Shown: in pieces, positions 1 to 8,000 of the stretch
Numbering within the stretch: the stretch's first letter is position 1
How the letters are laid out: the number at the start of each line of letters is the position of its first letter
Source: Maridesulfovibrio sp.
GTDB taxonomy: Bacteria; Desulfobacterota; Desulfovibrionia; Desulfovibrionales; Desulfovibrionaceae
Assembly: GCF_963677005.1 (NCBI RefSeq)
Contig: NZ_OY781616.1
Location: 1,123,501-1,187,500 of the forward strand
DNA length: 64,000 nucleotides
Direction: 5' to 3'
Program-made: the position numbers and the translations under genes
The notes under the pieces: generated by a model
What the model was told of the DNA's origin: nothing
Database searches by the model: none
Seen by the model: only the letters and a program-made list of their open reading frames with translations

Positions 1-760
1 TGTAGACCGCTCCATAAACGATCCTGCGCCCTTTCTCAGTACCAACATAATGGGAACGCAGAACCTGATGGAGTGCGCCAGACAGGCAGGTACGGAAAAA
101 TTCGTCCATGTCTCCACGGATGAAGTTTACGGCAGCCTCGGACCTGATGAGCCGGCCTTCAGCGAAAAAAATCCGCTGCAACCGAACAGTCCCTACTCCG
201 CATCCAAGGCAGGAGCGGACCTCATGGCCAGAGCCTACTTCGAAACATACGGATTCCCGGTATCAATCACCAGATGTTCCAACAACTACGGGCCCTACCA
301 ATTTCCTGAAAAACTCATCCCCCTCATGTTTCTCAAGGCTACAGCCGGAGAAAAGCTCCCTGTTTACGGGGACGGATCAAACATCCGGGACTGGATATAC
401 GTTGATGACCACTGCACCGGGGTTGAACTTACCCTGCTCAAAGGCAGGCCCGGACAGGTATATAATTTCGGTGGAGCTGCGGAAAAGACCAATCTGGAAC
501 TTATCCGCGAAATGCTCCACCTCCTGAATCGTGACGAAAGCCTCATCAGCTATGTAAAGGACAGGCCCGGGCACGACAAACGCTATGCCATGGATTTTAA
601 ACTGGCGGAAAAAGAACTCGGTTTTACCCCGAAGACATCGTTCCGGCAGGGTATCGGCAAAACCATAGAATGGTACACTGCCAACAGGGAATGGCTGGAA
701 GACGTACGCAGTGGCGCCTACCGGGAATTCATGGAAAATTGGTACGGAGAACGAAAGTGA
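1..760 (+). CDS. rfbB: dTDP-glucose 4,6-dehydratase, 5' partial
   Basis: This is the C-terminal part of dTDP-D-glucose 4,6-dehydratase, the second step of dTDP-L-rhamnose synthesis in the cytoplasm. The reading frame is open from base 2, before the first ATG at 50, so the true start lies outside the window. Visible family marks are VDRSINDPAPF at the left edge, the STDEVYGSLG strand, and the catalytic YSASK motif (Tyr-x3-Lys of extended short-chain dehydrogenases), followed by the conserved SNNYGPYQFPEKLIP segment. The stop overlaps the rfbD start (GTGA), so the two are probably translationally coupled. The identification is firm; only the N-terminus is missing. Confidence 0.95.
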   Translation, partial: VDRSINDPAPFLSTNIMGTQNLMECARQAGTEKFVHVSTDEVYGSLGPDEPAFSEKNPLQPNSPYSASKAGADLMARAYFETYGFPVSITRCSNNYGPYQFPEKLIPLMFLKATAGEKLPVYGDGSNIRDWIYVDDHCTGVELTLLKGRPGQVYNFGGAAEKTNLELIREMLHLLNRDESLISYVKDRPGHDKRYAMDFKLAEKELGFTPKTSFRQGIGKTIEWYTANREWLEDVRSGAYREFMENWYGERK

Positions 761-1641
761 TTGAACTTACAGGCAAGAAAGCGGTTATCCTTGGCGGCAG
801 AACAGGTCTGGTAGGCCAAACCCTGACTGAAAAGCTAAAAAAAAACAATTTGATAACGATACCCCTTTCCCGCTCCGATTTTGATCCTCTGGACGAAGAA
901 AGCATGCAGGCCCTGCTTGAACGCGAGGAACCGGATTTCATTTTCAATACCATTGCCTACACCATGGTGGATCAGGCCGAAGAAGAAGAAAACAGAGCCC
1001 ACCTGCTGAACACCACACTCCCGGTTTCCCTTGGACGACTGGCTAAAAAATTCGGATGCAAGCTGATACATTTCAGTACGGATTTCGTTTACGACGGCAA
1101 GAAGGATTCTCCATACGTTGAAACCGATGCTACCAACCCCCAGTCAGTATACGGCGAGACCAAGCTGGACGGAGATGAAAAACTTCTCCAGTCAGGATAC
1201 CCTGATATCCTCATCATAAGAACAGCCTGGCTGTTCGGCCCCCACAAGACAAATTTCGTTAAAAAAATAATCGGATACGCCAAGGAACGAGAATTTCTTT
1301 CCGTAGTGCATGATCAGAAAGGATCGCCGACCTACACTCCCGACCTTGCAGACTACACGATTGAATTATTGCGCCACGAGGCCACCGGAATATTCAATGT
1401 GGTGAATTCCGGAAAAGCCTCCTGGTGCGAACTGGCTGCAGAAGCAATCAACTGCTCAGCCATCAACTGCCGGATAGATGCCGTGCCCAGCAGCTCATAC
1501 CCGACACAGGCAAAGAGACCGCCCTACTCTGTTCTGGACACTTCCAAATTCACGGAAATGACCGGAATAACTCCGCGCCCGTGGGTACAGGCATTAAGGG
1601 ACTACATCTACAACCATATTGGCAATATCCAGAAAGATTAA
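757..1641 (+). CDS. rfbD: dTDP-4-dehydrorhamnose reductase
   Basis: RfbD reduces dTDP-4-dehydro-L-rhamnose to dTDP-L-rhamnose with NAD(P)H. I chose the GTG at 757: it overlaps the rfbB stop, has GGAGA 6 bases upstream (746-750), and gives a 294-residue protein, normal for the family. A longer open frame upstream only reads through rfbB. A nucleotide-binding GGRTGLVG sits at about residues 12-19, FSTDFVYDG at about 106-114, and the catalytic Tyr132-x3-Lys136 in SVYGETK. Together with rfbB it supplies rhamnose for a surface polysaccharide. No frameshift or odd feature is seen. Confidence 0.93.
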   Translation: MIELTGKKAVILGGRTGLVGQTLTEKLKKNNLITIPLSRSDFDPLDEESMQALLEREEPDFIFNTIAYTMVDQAEEEENRAHLLNTTLPVSLGRLAKKFGCKLIHFSTDFVYDGKKDSPYVETDATNPQSVYGETKLDGDEKLLQSGYPDILIIRTAWLFGPHKTNFVKKIIGYAKEREFLSVVHDQKGSPTYTPDLADYTIELLRHEATGIFNVVNSGKASWCELAAEAINCSAINCRIDAVPSSSYPTQAKRPPYSVLDTSKFTEMTGITPRPWVQALRDYIYNHIGNIQKD

Positions 1642-1773
1642 CCGATTTCCGGCTCCCGCCTGACCGGCCGCAAACACATGTGCCTTTCGGACTGAGCAAA
1701 ACGTTCAGCCCCGGTCTGTGCGTATTTACGGACTTTTCGGACATGGGCCGGAAAACCAACCCGACACTGAATA

Positions 1774-2748
1774 ATGAAAAAGATATCCCCGGAACTTCTA
1801 CGGGATTCAATCCAGCTTGCAATGACTGCGTTCTGCATCTGGATCGGATACCGTTTTTACCTGTTCTACGAATTCATGACCGGACACTCTTCTGTGCCGG
1901 TAAGCAAACCCGGAGCGGTAGAAGGATTTCTGCCCATAAGCGCTCTGCTTTCACTCAAAAAACTCATTACTCAGGGAGTATTTGACGAGGTTCACCCCGC
2001 GGGGCTGACCATCTTCATAGCCGTAATGGTTATGTCCCTGATCATGCGCAAAGGATTCTGCGGCTATCTCTGCCCGGTAGGATTCATTCACAACCTGCTG
2101 AACAAAATAGGCCGTAAGATCGGCAAGACACTCAGGATAACAGGAAAACTGGAAAAGGCTCTGCTGATCCCCAAATATATCGGCATGACCTTTTTTGTTT
2201 ACGCAGTCTTCGTAAAAATGGGAGGACGCACCCTCGAAGCATTCCTGCACTCGCCTTACAACTTTACAGCCGAAGCCAAAATGATGCTGTTCTTTTCCCA
2301 CCCGACAGCCGTCTCCGGCCTGATCATCGGGGCGCTGCTGCTTCTGGGAATTTTCATTCCCTACTTCTGGTGCCGCTTCATGTGTCCATACGGAGCATTG
2401 CTCGGAGTTATCGCCAAGATCTCACCGGTCGCAATCACCAGAGACCGGGAAAGCTGCATCGGATGCGGAAAATGCTCTAAAGTGTGTCCCGGCGGGATAG
2501 ATGTCGAATCGCAGAACACTGTGAATTCCGCCGAGTGCATCGGCTGCACTCAGTGCATAAATGCATGCCTGGTAAACGGATGCCTGACTGTCACTGACCG
2601 CCTCAGCAAAATGAAGCTGCCCTGGTACATAATCGGTCTCGGTTGTCTGGGAATACTGTTGATCTACTACATTGCGGCAAGGACAACCGGCCACTGGGAC
2701 TCTCCGTATCCTATAGAAATGCTGCGGAAATATTACATGCAGCTTTAG
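1774..2748 (+). CDS. NapH/CcoG-like membrane polyferredoxin
   Basis: This is a 324-residue integral membrane Fe-S protein. Hydrophobic segments lie near residues 13-32, 76-93, 135-148, 180-200 and 283-301. Two CxxxCP motifs follow membrane helices (CGYLCP at 96-101, CRFMCPYG at 200-207), a signature of the NapH/CcoG/RdxA polyferredoxin superfamily. Two classical [4Fe-4S] motifs follow (CIGCGKCSKVCP at 228-239 and CIGCTQCINAC at 255-265, with a further Cys270). Such proteins pass electrons between the quinone pool and cytoplasmic or periplasmic partners. The partner cannot be told from context: 132 bases separate it from rfbD and a terminator follows. No clear Shine-Dalgarno site is seen. The family call is good; the physiological role is unknown. 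Confidence 0.85.
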   Translation: MKKISPELLRDSIQLAMTAFCIWIGYRFYLFYEFMTGHSSVPVSKPGAVEGFLPISALLSLKKLITQGVFDEVHPAGLTIFIAVMVMSLIMRKGFCGYLCPVGFIHNLLNKIGRKIGKTLRITGKLEKALLIPKYIGMTFFVYAVFVKMGGRTLEAFLHSPYNFTAEAKMMLFFSHPTAVSGLIIGALLLLGIFIPYFWCRFMCPYGALLGVIAKISPVAITRDRESCIGCGKCSKVCPGGIDVESQNTVNSAECIGCTQCINACLVNGCLTVTDRLSKMKLPWYIIGLGCLGILLIYYIAARTTGHWDSPYPIEMLRKYYMQL

Positions 2749-2774
2749 GATCAGAATCAACTGAGATAAAATAA

Positions 2775-2807
2775 TTAAGCCCGGCAGAAAGACTCTGCCG
2801 GGCTTAA
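2775..2807. terminator. bidirectional terminator
   Basis: A perfect 14-bp inverted repeat (TTAAGCCCGGCAGA at 2775-2788, partner at 2794-2807) has a 5-base loop. It lies between the convergent polyferredoxin and aldehyde oxidoreductase genes and would serve both strands. T-runs are short on both sides. Confidence 0.8.
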
Positions 2808-2836
2808 TCGTTGTTGCAATCTCAATAAAGAAACGT

Positions 2837-4564
2837 CTAGACCTTGGCAGCCTGGAGTTCTTCAATGGAGTAATCCCAGATGGTGTTGTGGGGCTCAAGC
2901 TTTTCTTCGCTGAAGAAACGGGGAAGCTGGTCGTCCTTCTTGGTGAATCCGGCTTTGGCGTTGAAATCAAGTTCATCCTTGAGTGCGTTAACGCCCATGG
3001 CGATGAAGTCGTCTGCGGTGAAGTCGATTCCGTGAGCAGCGGAAACGAGGTCGCACATGCACTGAACTGCATCAGGAGTATCAAGAACGGCAAATGCCAC
3101 GAAGAGGCAGAGTCCAAGAGAATCGATGGCTGCAGTAGCAATCTGGAGGTTCTTGGAGAGTTCGACCTGTCCTTCCTTGGAAAGAGGATCGACATCACCA
3201 CCGACCTTGAGGATGTTGGTGGCTACTGCGTAACCAGCGGTATGGTCACCACCCATCGGGGTAGTTGCGTAGGTAACGCCGACACCCTTTACGGAACGGG
3301 GATCGTAAGCAGGCAGGCTCTGGCCTTTTACAGTGGGGATACGATCAACACCGAAGGCACGTCCGGCCATTTCGGTACCGTTACCCATAATGCGGCCCAT
3401 GGGATCGGAAGAACCGATCTTCTTGAGCAGTTCGATGGCACCCTTGCTGTCGCCCCATTCGAGACCGCCGCCATCCATTACAACGGCCATGGTGGTGCCC
3501 ATTTCAATGGTATCCACACCCTTTTCGTCACAAATGCGGTCCATGGTGGCGATATCATCGATATCGTTGATCAGGCAGTTTGCACCGAAACCCCATACGG
3601 TTTCATACTCGAAACCGGAGGTCAGGTAATTACCGTCCTTATCGTTGTAACGCTGGGAGCACTGGATTACGCAGCCGGTATGGCAGCCTTCCTTGGTCTT
3701 ACCGTTACGGGATTCGATGACTTCAGCAATCTTTTCACCGGAGATGTCGGCTACCTTGTCAAACCGACCGCCACGGAAGTTCTTGGTGGGAAGAGCACCG
3801 GCTTCGTTGATGATGTTAACAAGAATGGCGGTACCGAATCCGGGCAGACCCTGACTGGTGACAGGATGACCCATAAGGATTTCCGTCCAGCGCTTGCGGG
3901 CTGCCTTGAACTTTTCAGGATCGGCAGGCTGCATGCGTCCCTTTGCAGCGGGATCAAGCACAACGGCCTTGACCTTCTTGGAACCCATAACAGCACCAAG
4001 GCCACCGCGACCTGCGGAACGGGCCGGGTTCAGATGCGGATCTGAAAATTGAATGGTGGAGGCAGAGAGGCACTGCTCACCGGCGGGACCGGCCAGAGCG
4101 GTTACAACCTTGTCTCCGTAAATCTTTTTGAGTTCTTCATGTGCAGGATAGTTATCCATCCCGACAATGGGAGTAGCGTCCTTGAACTCAACTCTGTCGG
4201 CGTAGATTTCAACAATTGAAAAACCGGCGCCTTCTTCAGGCTTGTCCTCGAAAACAATGGCGTGAATGTCCAGACGGGGCATCGTCTGAGCAAATTGTCC
4301 ACCGGAGTTACTTTCCTTGATACCACCGGTAAGAGGAGACTTGGCACCGCATGAAAGCCTGCCGGAGTTGGACGCACCGGAACCTCCCAGAACACCGGTT
4401 GACCAGACAAGCTTGTTGGAAGCGGAAAGAGGATGACAGTCGGCAGGTACTTCCTTGTTTACCAGACGGGAAGTAAATGCGCGGCCGCCGAGACCTGCGT
4501 ATTCACCAAGTTCTTCAAACTTAAACTCTTTCGTACGAGTATTAATTCTAAGGATTCTGGGCAT
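2837..4564 (-). CDS. aor: tungsten-type aldehyde:ferredoxin oxidoreductase
   Basis: This enzyme of the AOR family oxidises aldehydes to carboxylic acids using a tungsto- or molybdo-bispyranopterin and one [4Fe-4S] cluster. I chose ATG 4564 (MPRILRINTRTKEF) because GGAGGG lies 4 bases upstream; an upstream in-frame ATG at 4654 lacks this. The product is 575 residues, near the family norm of about 600. The N-terminal AOR domain holds GLGGRAF (residues 25-30), and the pterin-contact motif ARSAGRGGLGAVMGSKKVKA is at 181-200. Cluster ligands appear as Cys294, Cys298, Cys302 and Cys486 in DSLGLC. The first two cysteines are spaced C-x3-C rather than the C-x2-C I recall for the Pyrococcus enzyme. 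The divergent Fe-S and flavin genes at 5123-6848 are likely redox partners. The native aldehyde is unknown. Confidence 0.93.
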   Translation of the reverse strand: MPRILRINTRTKEFKFEELGEYAGLGGRAFTSRLVNKEVPADCHPLSASNKLVWSTGVLGGSGASNSGRLSCGAKSPLTGGIKESNSGGQFAQTMPRLDIHAIVFEDKPEEGAGFSIVEIYADRVEFKDATPIVGMDNYPAHEELKKIYGDKVVTALAGPAGEQCLSASTIQFSDPHLNPARSAGRGGLGAVMGSKKVKAVVLDPAAKGRMQPADPEKFKAARKRWTEILMGHPVTSQGLPGFGTAILVNIINEAGALPTKNFRGGRFDKVADISGEKIAEVIESRNGKTKEGCHTGCVIQCSQRYNDKDGNYLTSGFEYETVWGFGANCLINDIDDIATMDRICDEKGVDTIEMGTTMAVVMDGGGLEWGDSKGAIELLKKIGSSDPMGRIMGNGTEMAGRAFGVDRIPTVKGQSLPAYDPRSVKGVGVTYATTPMGGDHTAGYAVATNILKVGGDVDPLSKEGQVELSKNLQIATAAIDSLGLCLFVAFAVLDTPDAVQCMCDLVSAAHGIDFTADDFIAMGVNALKDELDFNAKAGFTKKDDQLPRFFSEEKLEPHNTIWDYSIEELQAAKV

Positions 4565-4643
4565 CTGACCCTCCATGAATTTAAAAATTGAAAAAACCAA
4601 CCTTCGATTCGCAATTAAAGTAAGTTTGTTAATAAGTGAGATA

Positions 4644-4671
4644 AATATAGTCACTGAATAAAAATTGTCAA
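4644..4671 (-). promoter_or_regulatory. sigma-70 type promoter of aor
   Basis: On the minus strand TTGACA (4671-4666) is followed by 16 bases and TATATT (4649-4644), matching the consensus 6/6 and 5/6. Transcription would start near 4637, giving an untranslated leader of about 70 bases before the aor ATG at 4564. Confidence 0.65.
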
Positions 4672-5116
4672 AGAATTTAAATTATATCCCTGAAAGCACA
4701 TAACTAATTTAATTATATCTTTTAAGACATATTAAAAAATCACATTGTACTTTCACACAAATATCACCGCATTACAGTAGCTGACAACTGAGTACATCAA
4801 TATATATGCTCATCACTGCATAAAATAATTATTTTTTCAACCAGAAAAGCACAAATTAAAAACAATATATTTTATTACAACATACAAAACACAATATTCG
4901 GCGCCTATCGCTGTAAATCAAATTCTGCCAGCATCAGGATCAAAATATTATTTGGTAGAACACCTCTACCCAGAAGCTTCGCATGCAAAACATCCTAAAC
5001 GAATAAAATCGCGGTTGCTTCATGGACTGATCAATACTAATGAAACTGAAATCAATTACATGATTTCCTTACGACCGCCGAGTAATGTTACTTTGTCCAT
5101 TTAATATTTTCTGTGT
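4672..5116. other. AT-rich divergent intergenic region
   Basis: This gene-free stretch separates aor (minus) from the ferredoxin gene (plus). It is far richer in A and T than the flanking genes, with many T/A runs at 4680-4880. I see no convincing gene. One frame is stop-free from about 4840 to its TAA at 5101-5103, but it has no start or ribosome site. The region probably holds regulatory sites for both transcripts. Confidence 0.6.
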
Positions 5117-5122
5117 TATGGT

Positions 5123-5572
5123 ATGTATATGAAACGCGTTTATCCGGATAAAAACTTCTGTATGGGGTGCAGGTTATGCGAACTGGCCTGTCTTACATCC
5201 CACAGCGGACACGGTGATCTTGCGACCGCTTATATTAATGATAGGCCGGCCGGCTTGAGTCCCCGCAGAAAAGTTGTTGAAAACGGGGAAGAATGCGTGT
5301 CCATAGGCTGCAGACATTGCGATGAGCCCCTCTGTATATCTGCATGTATTTCAGGAGCACTGATAAAAAACGCTGAAACAGGGATAACTGTCTACGAACC
5401 CTCCCTATGCGTCGGCTGCTGGGCCTGCGTCATGGCCTGCCCGTACGGGGCCGTCAGACGCAACAACCTGGAAAACACCATCATAAAATGCGATCTCTGC
5501 ACCGGGCGAGAAAACGGACCGGCCTGCGTTGAAGCCTGCCCCAATAAAGCCCTGAGATACGAGGAGCGTTAA
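5123..5572 (+). CDS. four-cluster ferredoxin subunit, AorA-like
   Basis: This 149-residue soluble electron-transfer protein carries sixteen cysteines in four groups (CMGCRLCELAC near residue 13; GCRHCDEPLCISAC; CVGCWACVMACPYGA; CDLCTGRENGPACVEACP). That is enough for four [4Fe-4S] clusters, as in HycB/CooF/DmsB-type subunits. It is followed 4 bases later by an FAD/NAD oxidoreductase and is divergent from aor. The trio matches the three-subunit AorABC aldehyde oxidoreductase described in Aromatoleum (small Fe-S, large W, FAD subunit), so I infer it links the tungsten enzyme to NAD(H). The start is uncertain: ATG 5123 or ATG 5129 (MKRVYPDK), neither with a Shine-Dalgarno sequence. TTGTCC (5093-5098) and TATGGT (5117-5122) sit just upstream. 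Confidence 0.8.
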   Translation: MYMKRVYPDKNFCMGCRLCELACLTSHSGHGDLATAYINDRPAGLSPRRKVVENGEECVSIGCRHCDEPLCISACISGALIKNAETGITVYEPSLCVGCWACVMACPYGAVRRNNLENTIIKCDLCTGRENGPACVEACPNKALRYEER

Positions 5573-5576
5573 TTTT

Positions 5577-6848
5577 ATGAAGTACGTCATAATAGGAAAC
5601 GGAGTTGCTTCGCTGGGCGCCATTGACGGCATACGGAAACACGACAAGGACGGAACAATCACCGTAATCGGGATTGAAAATACCGCAGCCTACGGCAAAC
5701 CGCTCACCTCTTACCTGCTTGCGGGAAGAATCAATCCGGAAAGGCTGTCCACCCGTTCGGAAGACTACTACGAAGGGAAACAGGTTACACTCCGCCTCGG
5801 GACAACAGTTTCCGACATTGATGTACATTCAAGGCTGGTCTCAACAACTGCCGGTGAACAGATTTTTTATGACAAGTTGCTCATTGCAACCGGCGGCACC
5901 CCTTATACTCCTAAAATAAAAGGCATGACCGGAGCTGATGTATACAATTTTACGGCGGCAAAAGACGCTTTCGCCCTGATGGCGGTGCTGAAAACCCTGA
6001 AAAAAGCGGTGGTGATAGGCGGCGGACTTATCGGGTTAAAGGCTGCGGAAAGCATGTACGCCAGAGGAGTGGAGGTTACTGTGGTGGAGGAATCCGATCG
6101 CATTCTCCAACTGACCTACGATGAAAAGGCAGCCGGAATCATCTCCGAACGGGCTGAAGCTGCCGGAATGGTCCTACGCTGCGGATCACTCGCCAAAGAA
6201 ATTATCCGCGACAACAACGGGTCATTGCGGGGAGTCCTTTTGAACGACAAGTCATTCCTTGCATGCGATGCGGTGGTTGTTGCCATCGGCGTTCTTTCCA
6301 ATACATCCCTGGCCGAATCCGCAGGACTGGATGTGGACAACGGCATAGTGGTCGACGATTACATGAAGACCAGCCGAAACAACATCTTTGCAGCCGGAGA
6401 CGTGGCGCAGGCCCGCGATATTGTTTTCGACAAGAATATGGTTGTGCCCTTATGGTCCAATGCATACACACAGGGCTACTATGCAGGCAAGAACATGGCC
6501 GGCCACGAATCCGAATATCCCGGATCCATGTCCATGAGTTCTATCAGCTTTTTCGGCCTGCCGACCATATCCGTAGGCGAAGTCAACCATACCGAAGATG
6601 AACAGGATTACGAATCCTACATTTTTTTCGATGAAACAAAGCAGAGCTACCGCAAACTGGTTTTCAAAGGCAACCGGCTTGTGGGATATATTCTGGTCGG
6701 CGATATCGACTATGCCGGAATGTATACTTCATTCATCAAATTCGAATTCAAGGTAGACAGCTACACCAGACAAAGACTTAGCGAAGGGGAACCTAACGCC
6801 CTGATGTGGCCGGACGACTTCTTCAACAAAGCCTGGAATCCGGACTGA
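5577..6848 (+). CDS. FAD/NAD(P)-dependent oxidoreductase, AorC-like
   Basis: This 423-residue pyridine nucleotide-disulfide oxidoreductase-fold flavoprotein resembles NirB N-terminal domains and rubredoxin reductases. The FAD-binding GNGVASLGAIDGIR is at residues 6-20, a second Rossmann motif GGGLIGLKAAESM lies near 150 for NAD(P), and the FAD-ribityl motif NIFAAGDVA lies near 270. There is no redox-active CxxxxC pair of the classical disulfide reductases. It lies 4 bases after the ferredoxin gene, so the two are cotranscribed. I infer that it carries electrons between NAD(P)H and the ferredoxin subunit, completing an AorABC-like complex with the divergent aor product. An alternative is a free-standing NAD(P)H:ferredoxin-type reductase. 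Confidence 0.85.
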   Translation: MKYVIIGNGVASLGAIDGIRKHDKDGTITVIGIENTAAYGKPLTSYLLAGRINPERLSTRSEDYYEGKQVTLRLGTTVSDIDVHSRLVSTTAGEQIFYDKLLIATGGTPYTPKIKGMTGADVYNFTAAKDAFALMAVLKTLKKAVVIGGGLIGLKAAESMYARGVEVTVVEESDRILQLTYDEKAAGIISERAEAAGMVLRCGSLAKEIIRDNNGSLRGVLLNDKSFLACDAVVVAIGVLSNTSLAESAGLDVDNGIVVDDYMKTSRNNIFAAGDVAQARDIVFDKNMVVPLWSNAYTQGYYAGKNMAGHESEYPGSMSMSSISFFGLPTISVGEVNHTEDEQDYESYIFFDETKQSYRKLVFKGNRLVGYILVGDIDYAGMYTSFIKFEFKVDSYTRQRLSEGEPNALMWPDDFFNKAWNPD

Positions 6849-6943
6849 TTTCCCGGCAGCAACATGCAAGAGAAATGATATTGCCGGTTTTCGGCGAATT
6901 GATGCGGAAGTTGTTGCCTACTCAATCGGTTTGCTGGTAAGTA

Positions 6944-6987
6944 AACGCTGTTTGCCAACGGCAAAACAGCGTTACGGCAATGTTTTT
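6944..6987 (+). terminator. possible terminator after FAD oxidoreductase
   Basis: AACGCTGTTTGCC pairs with GGCAAAACAGCGTT across a 3-base loop with one bulged A (6944-6974). A T6 run follows at 6982-6987, separated by a few bases, so the termination signal is plausible but not ideal. Confidence 0.55.
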
Positions 6988-7029
6988 TACGCTTAATCCC
7001 GGAAAAAACCGGCCAAAACGAGAAAAAGC

Positions 7030-7181
7030 TTTACACTGTACCTAGAACCAAATACGCAAATGCCATGCCTGACGGTATGCCCGATGCGTTTCCGGCCCGA
7101 TTCGTCCGAGGTAGACATTGCATCCGGGTTACCGTTTGCAATAAGGTTCTGTGTGCTTGGGGACAGCCTCTTTACAGTAAA
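7030..7181 (+). ncRNA. candidate structured RNA (hypothesis)
   Basis: Nested pairings are visible by eye. TTTACACTGTA (7030-7040) pairs with TACAGTAAA (7173-7181), leaving a 2-base bulge. Inside it AGAACC (7044-7049) pairs with GGTTCT (7145-7150). Inside that, ACGCA (7054-7058) pairs with TGCGT (7085-7089) and CATGCC pairs with GGTATG around a TGAC loop, with a symmetric 5+5 internal loop. I recognise no known RNA family. Pairings this short arise by chance, so this is only a candidate for a small RNA or the 5' leader of yajC-secDF. Confidence 0.25.
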
Positions 7182-7386
7182 AACCGGAACTCACAGGCAC
7201 AACGGTTTTGCCTGCCGTAAAATTTTCTGATAAAGGCAAAAGGCTTTTCAACATTACAGGGAATAAAACCTGTTAGAAAGTTGGTTTTAATGAAGTCTTA
7301 AGGCTTACGAGCATATCTCGTCTGTCTCAAGGCAAAGCGGAAAATAAGGCTCAAATCTTTGTTTTACGCTCTTATCCAGAGGAAAT

Positions 7387-7446
7387 CGGTGCGGAGTACA
7401 GCAGGCGGATATCCGTTTTACTAAGGAATTCCGAAGTACAGCACCG
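7387..7446 (+). other. inverted/direct repeat element in yajC leader
   Basis: CGGTGC (7387-7392) pairs with GCACCG (7441-7446) and encloses two near-identical 12-base direct repeats (CGGAGTACAGCA at 7392-7403, CGAAGTACAGCA at 7432-7443). It also holds two small palindromes (CGGATATCCG, GGAATTCC). It ends about 75 bases before the yajC start. The function is unknown. Confidence 0.3.
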
Positions 7447-7522
7447 TCCGTGCGGGAATACGTATGTTTCCGTTTTATAGGCGGATTGTTTTATTCGTAC
7501 ACAGTCTTTTCAGGAGGACATA

Positions 7523-7885
7523 ATGTTTTTTGCAGATATCGCCCATGCGATGGGTGCAGCCGGACAGCAGGGACAGGCTGGTCCCGCAGGAGCACTCGGT
7601 TCTTTTCTCCCCCTCATTCTCATGTTTGCAATTTTCTATTTTCTGCTCATCAGACCGCAGCAGAAGAAAGCCAAAGAGCATAAAGCAATGCTGGAAGGCA
7701 TCCAGAGAGGAGACCGCATCCTGACCGCCGGAGGACTTTTCGGCAGAGTTATGGGCGTGGACGGGGATGAACTCACTGTCGAACTCGCTGAAGGTTTGCA
7801 GGTCAAGGTTGAAAGATCCTACGTAGCCGGCCTTGCCAACCCCGCCAAGAAAGCTGATAAGAAAGAAGCAAAAAAAGACAAATAA
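7523..7885 (+). CDS. yajC: preprotein translocase subunit YajC
   Basis: YajC is a small single-pass inner-membrane protein that associates with SecDF and the Sec translocon. The 120-residue product has a glycine/alanine-rich N-terminus, one hydrophobic helix (about residues 27-45, FLPLILMFAIFYFLLIRP) followed directly by the family hallmark RPQQKKAKEH, and a small cytoplasmic domain with GDRILTAGGLFGRV. The C-terminus is lysine-rich. The start ATG 7523 has a strong AGGAGG site 5 bases upstream. secD and secF follow after a hairpin terminator, the usual yajC-secD-secF order, so secDF may depend partly on read-through. Confidence 0.95.
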   Translation: MFFADIAHAMGAAGQQGQAGPAGALGSFLPLILMFAIFYFLLIRPQQKKAKEHKAMLEGIQRGDRILTAGGLFGRVMGVDGDELTVELAEGLQVKVERSYVAGLANPAKKADKKEAKKDK

Positions 7886-7907
7886 GTCTTTTGTAGTGAA
7901 GCCTTAC

Positions 7908-7952
7908 AAGGCAAGTCACTTTCCGGCCCGGTCCGGGGGTGCTTGCCTTTTT
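7908..7952 (+). terminator. terminator/attenuator between yajC and secD
   Basis: AAGGCAAG (7908-7915) pairs with CTTGCCTT (7942-7949), extended inside by CAC/GTG and CCGG/CCGG pairs, and runs straight into TTTTT. It is probably partial, which would set the ratio of yajC to secDF. Confidence 0.75.
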
Positions 7953-8000
7953 GGTGTTTTTAGTAACCTATCCTATTTCTAATTATTTAAGGGAGAGGAG

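Larger units (their letters stand above)
6988..7510. other. gene-free region upstream of yajC
   Basis: About 520 bases without a supported gene, tRNA or repeat copy. Short open frames here lack ribosome sites. The stretch has local pairings that suggest structured RNA (see entries at 7030-7181 and 7387-7446) and ends with a clear AGGAGG ribosome site for yajC at 7512-7517. No strong sigma-70 promoter is evident by eye. Confidence 0.6.

Noticed and set aside
2888..4045. 385-codon open frame opposite the aldehyde oxidoreductase
   Set aside because: Antisense shadow of aor, which has complete cluster and pterin motifs on the other strand.
4840..5103. Stop-free plus-strand frame in the AT-rich gap
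   Set aside because: No start codon with a ribosome site, no recognisable motif, and base composition explains much of it.
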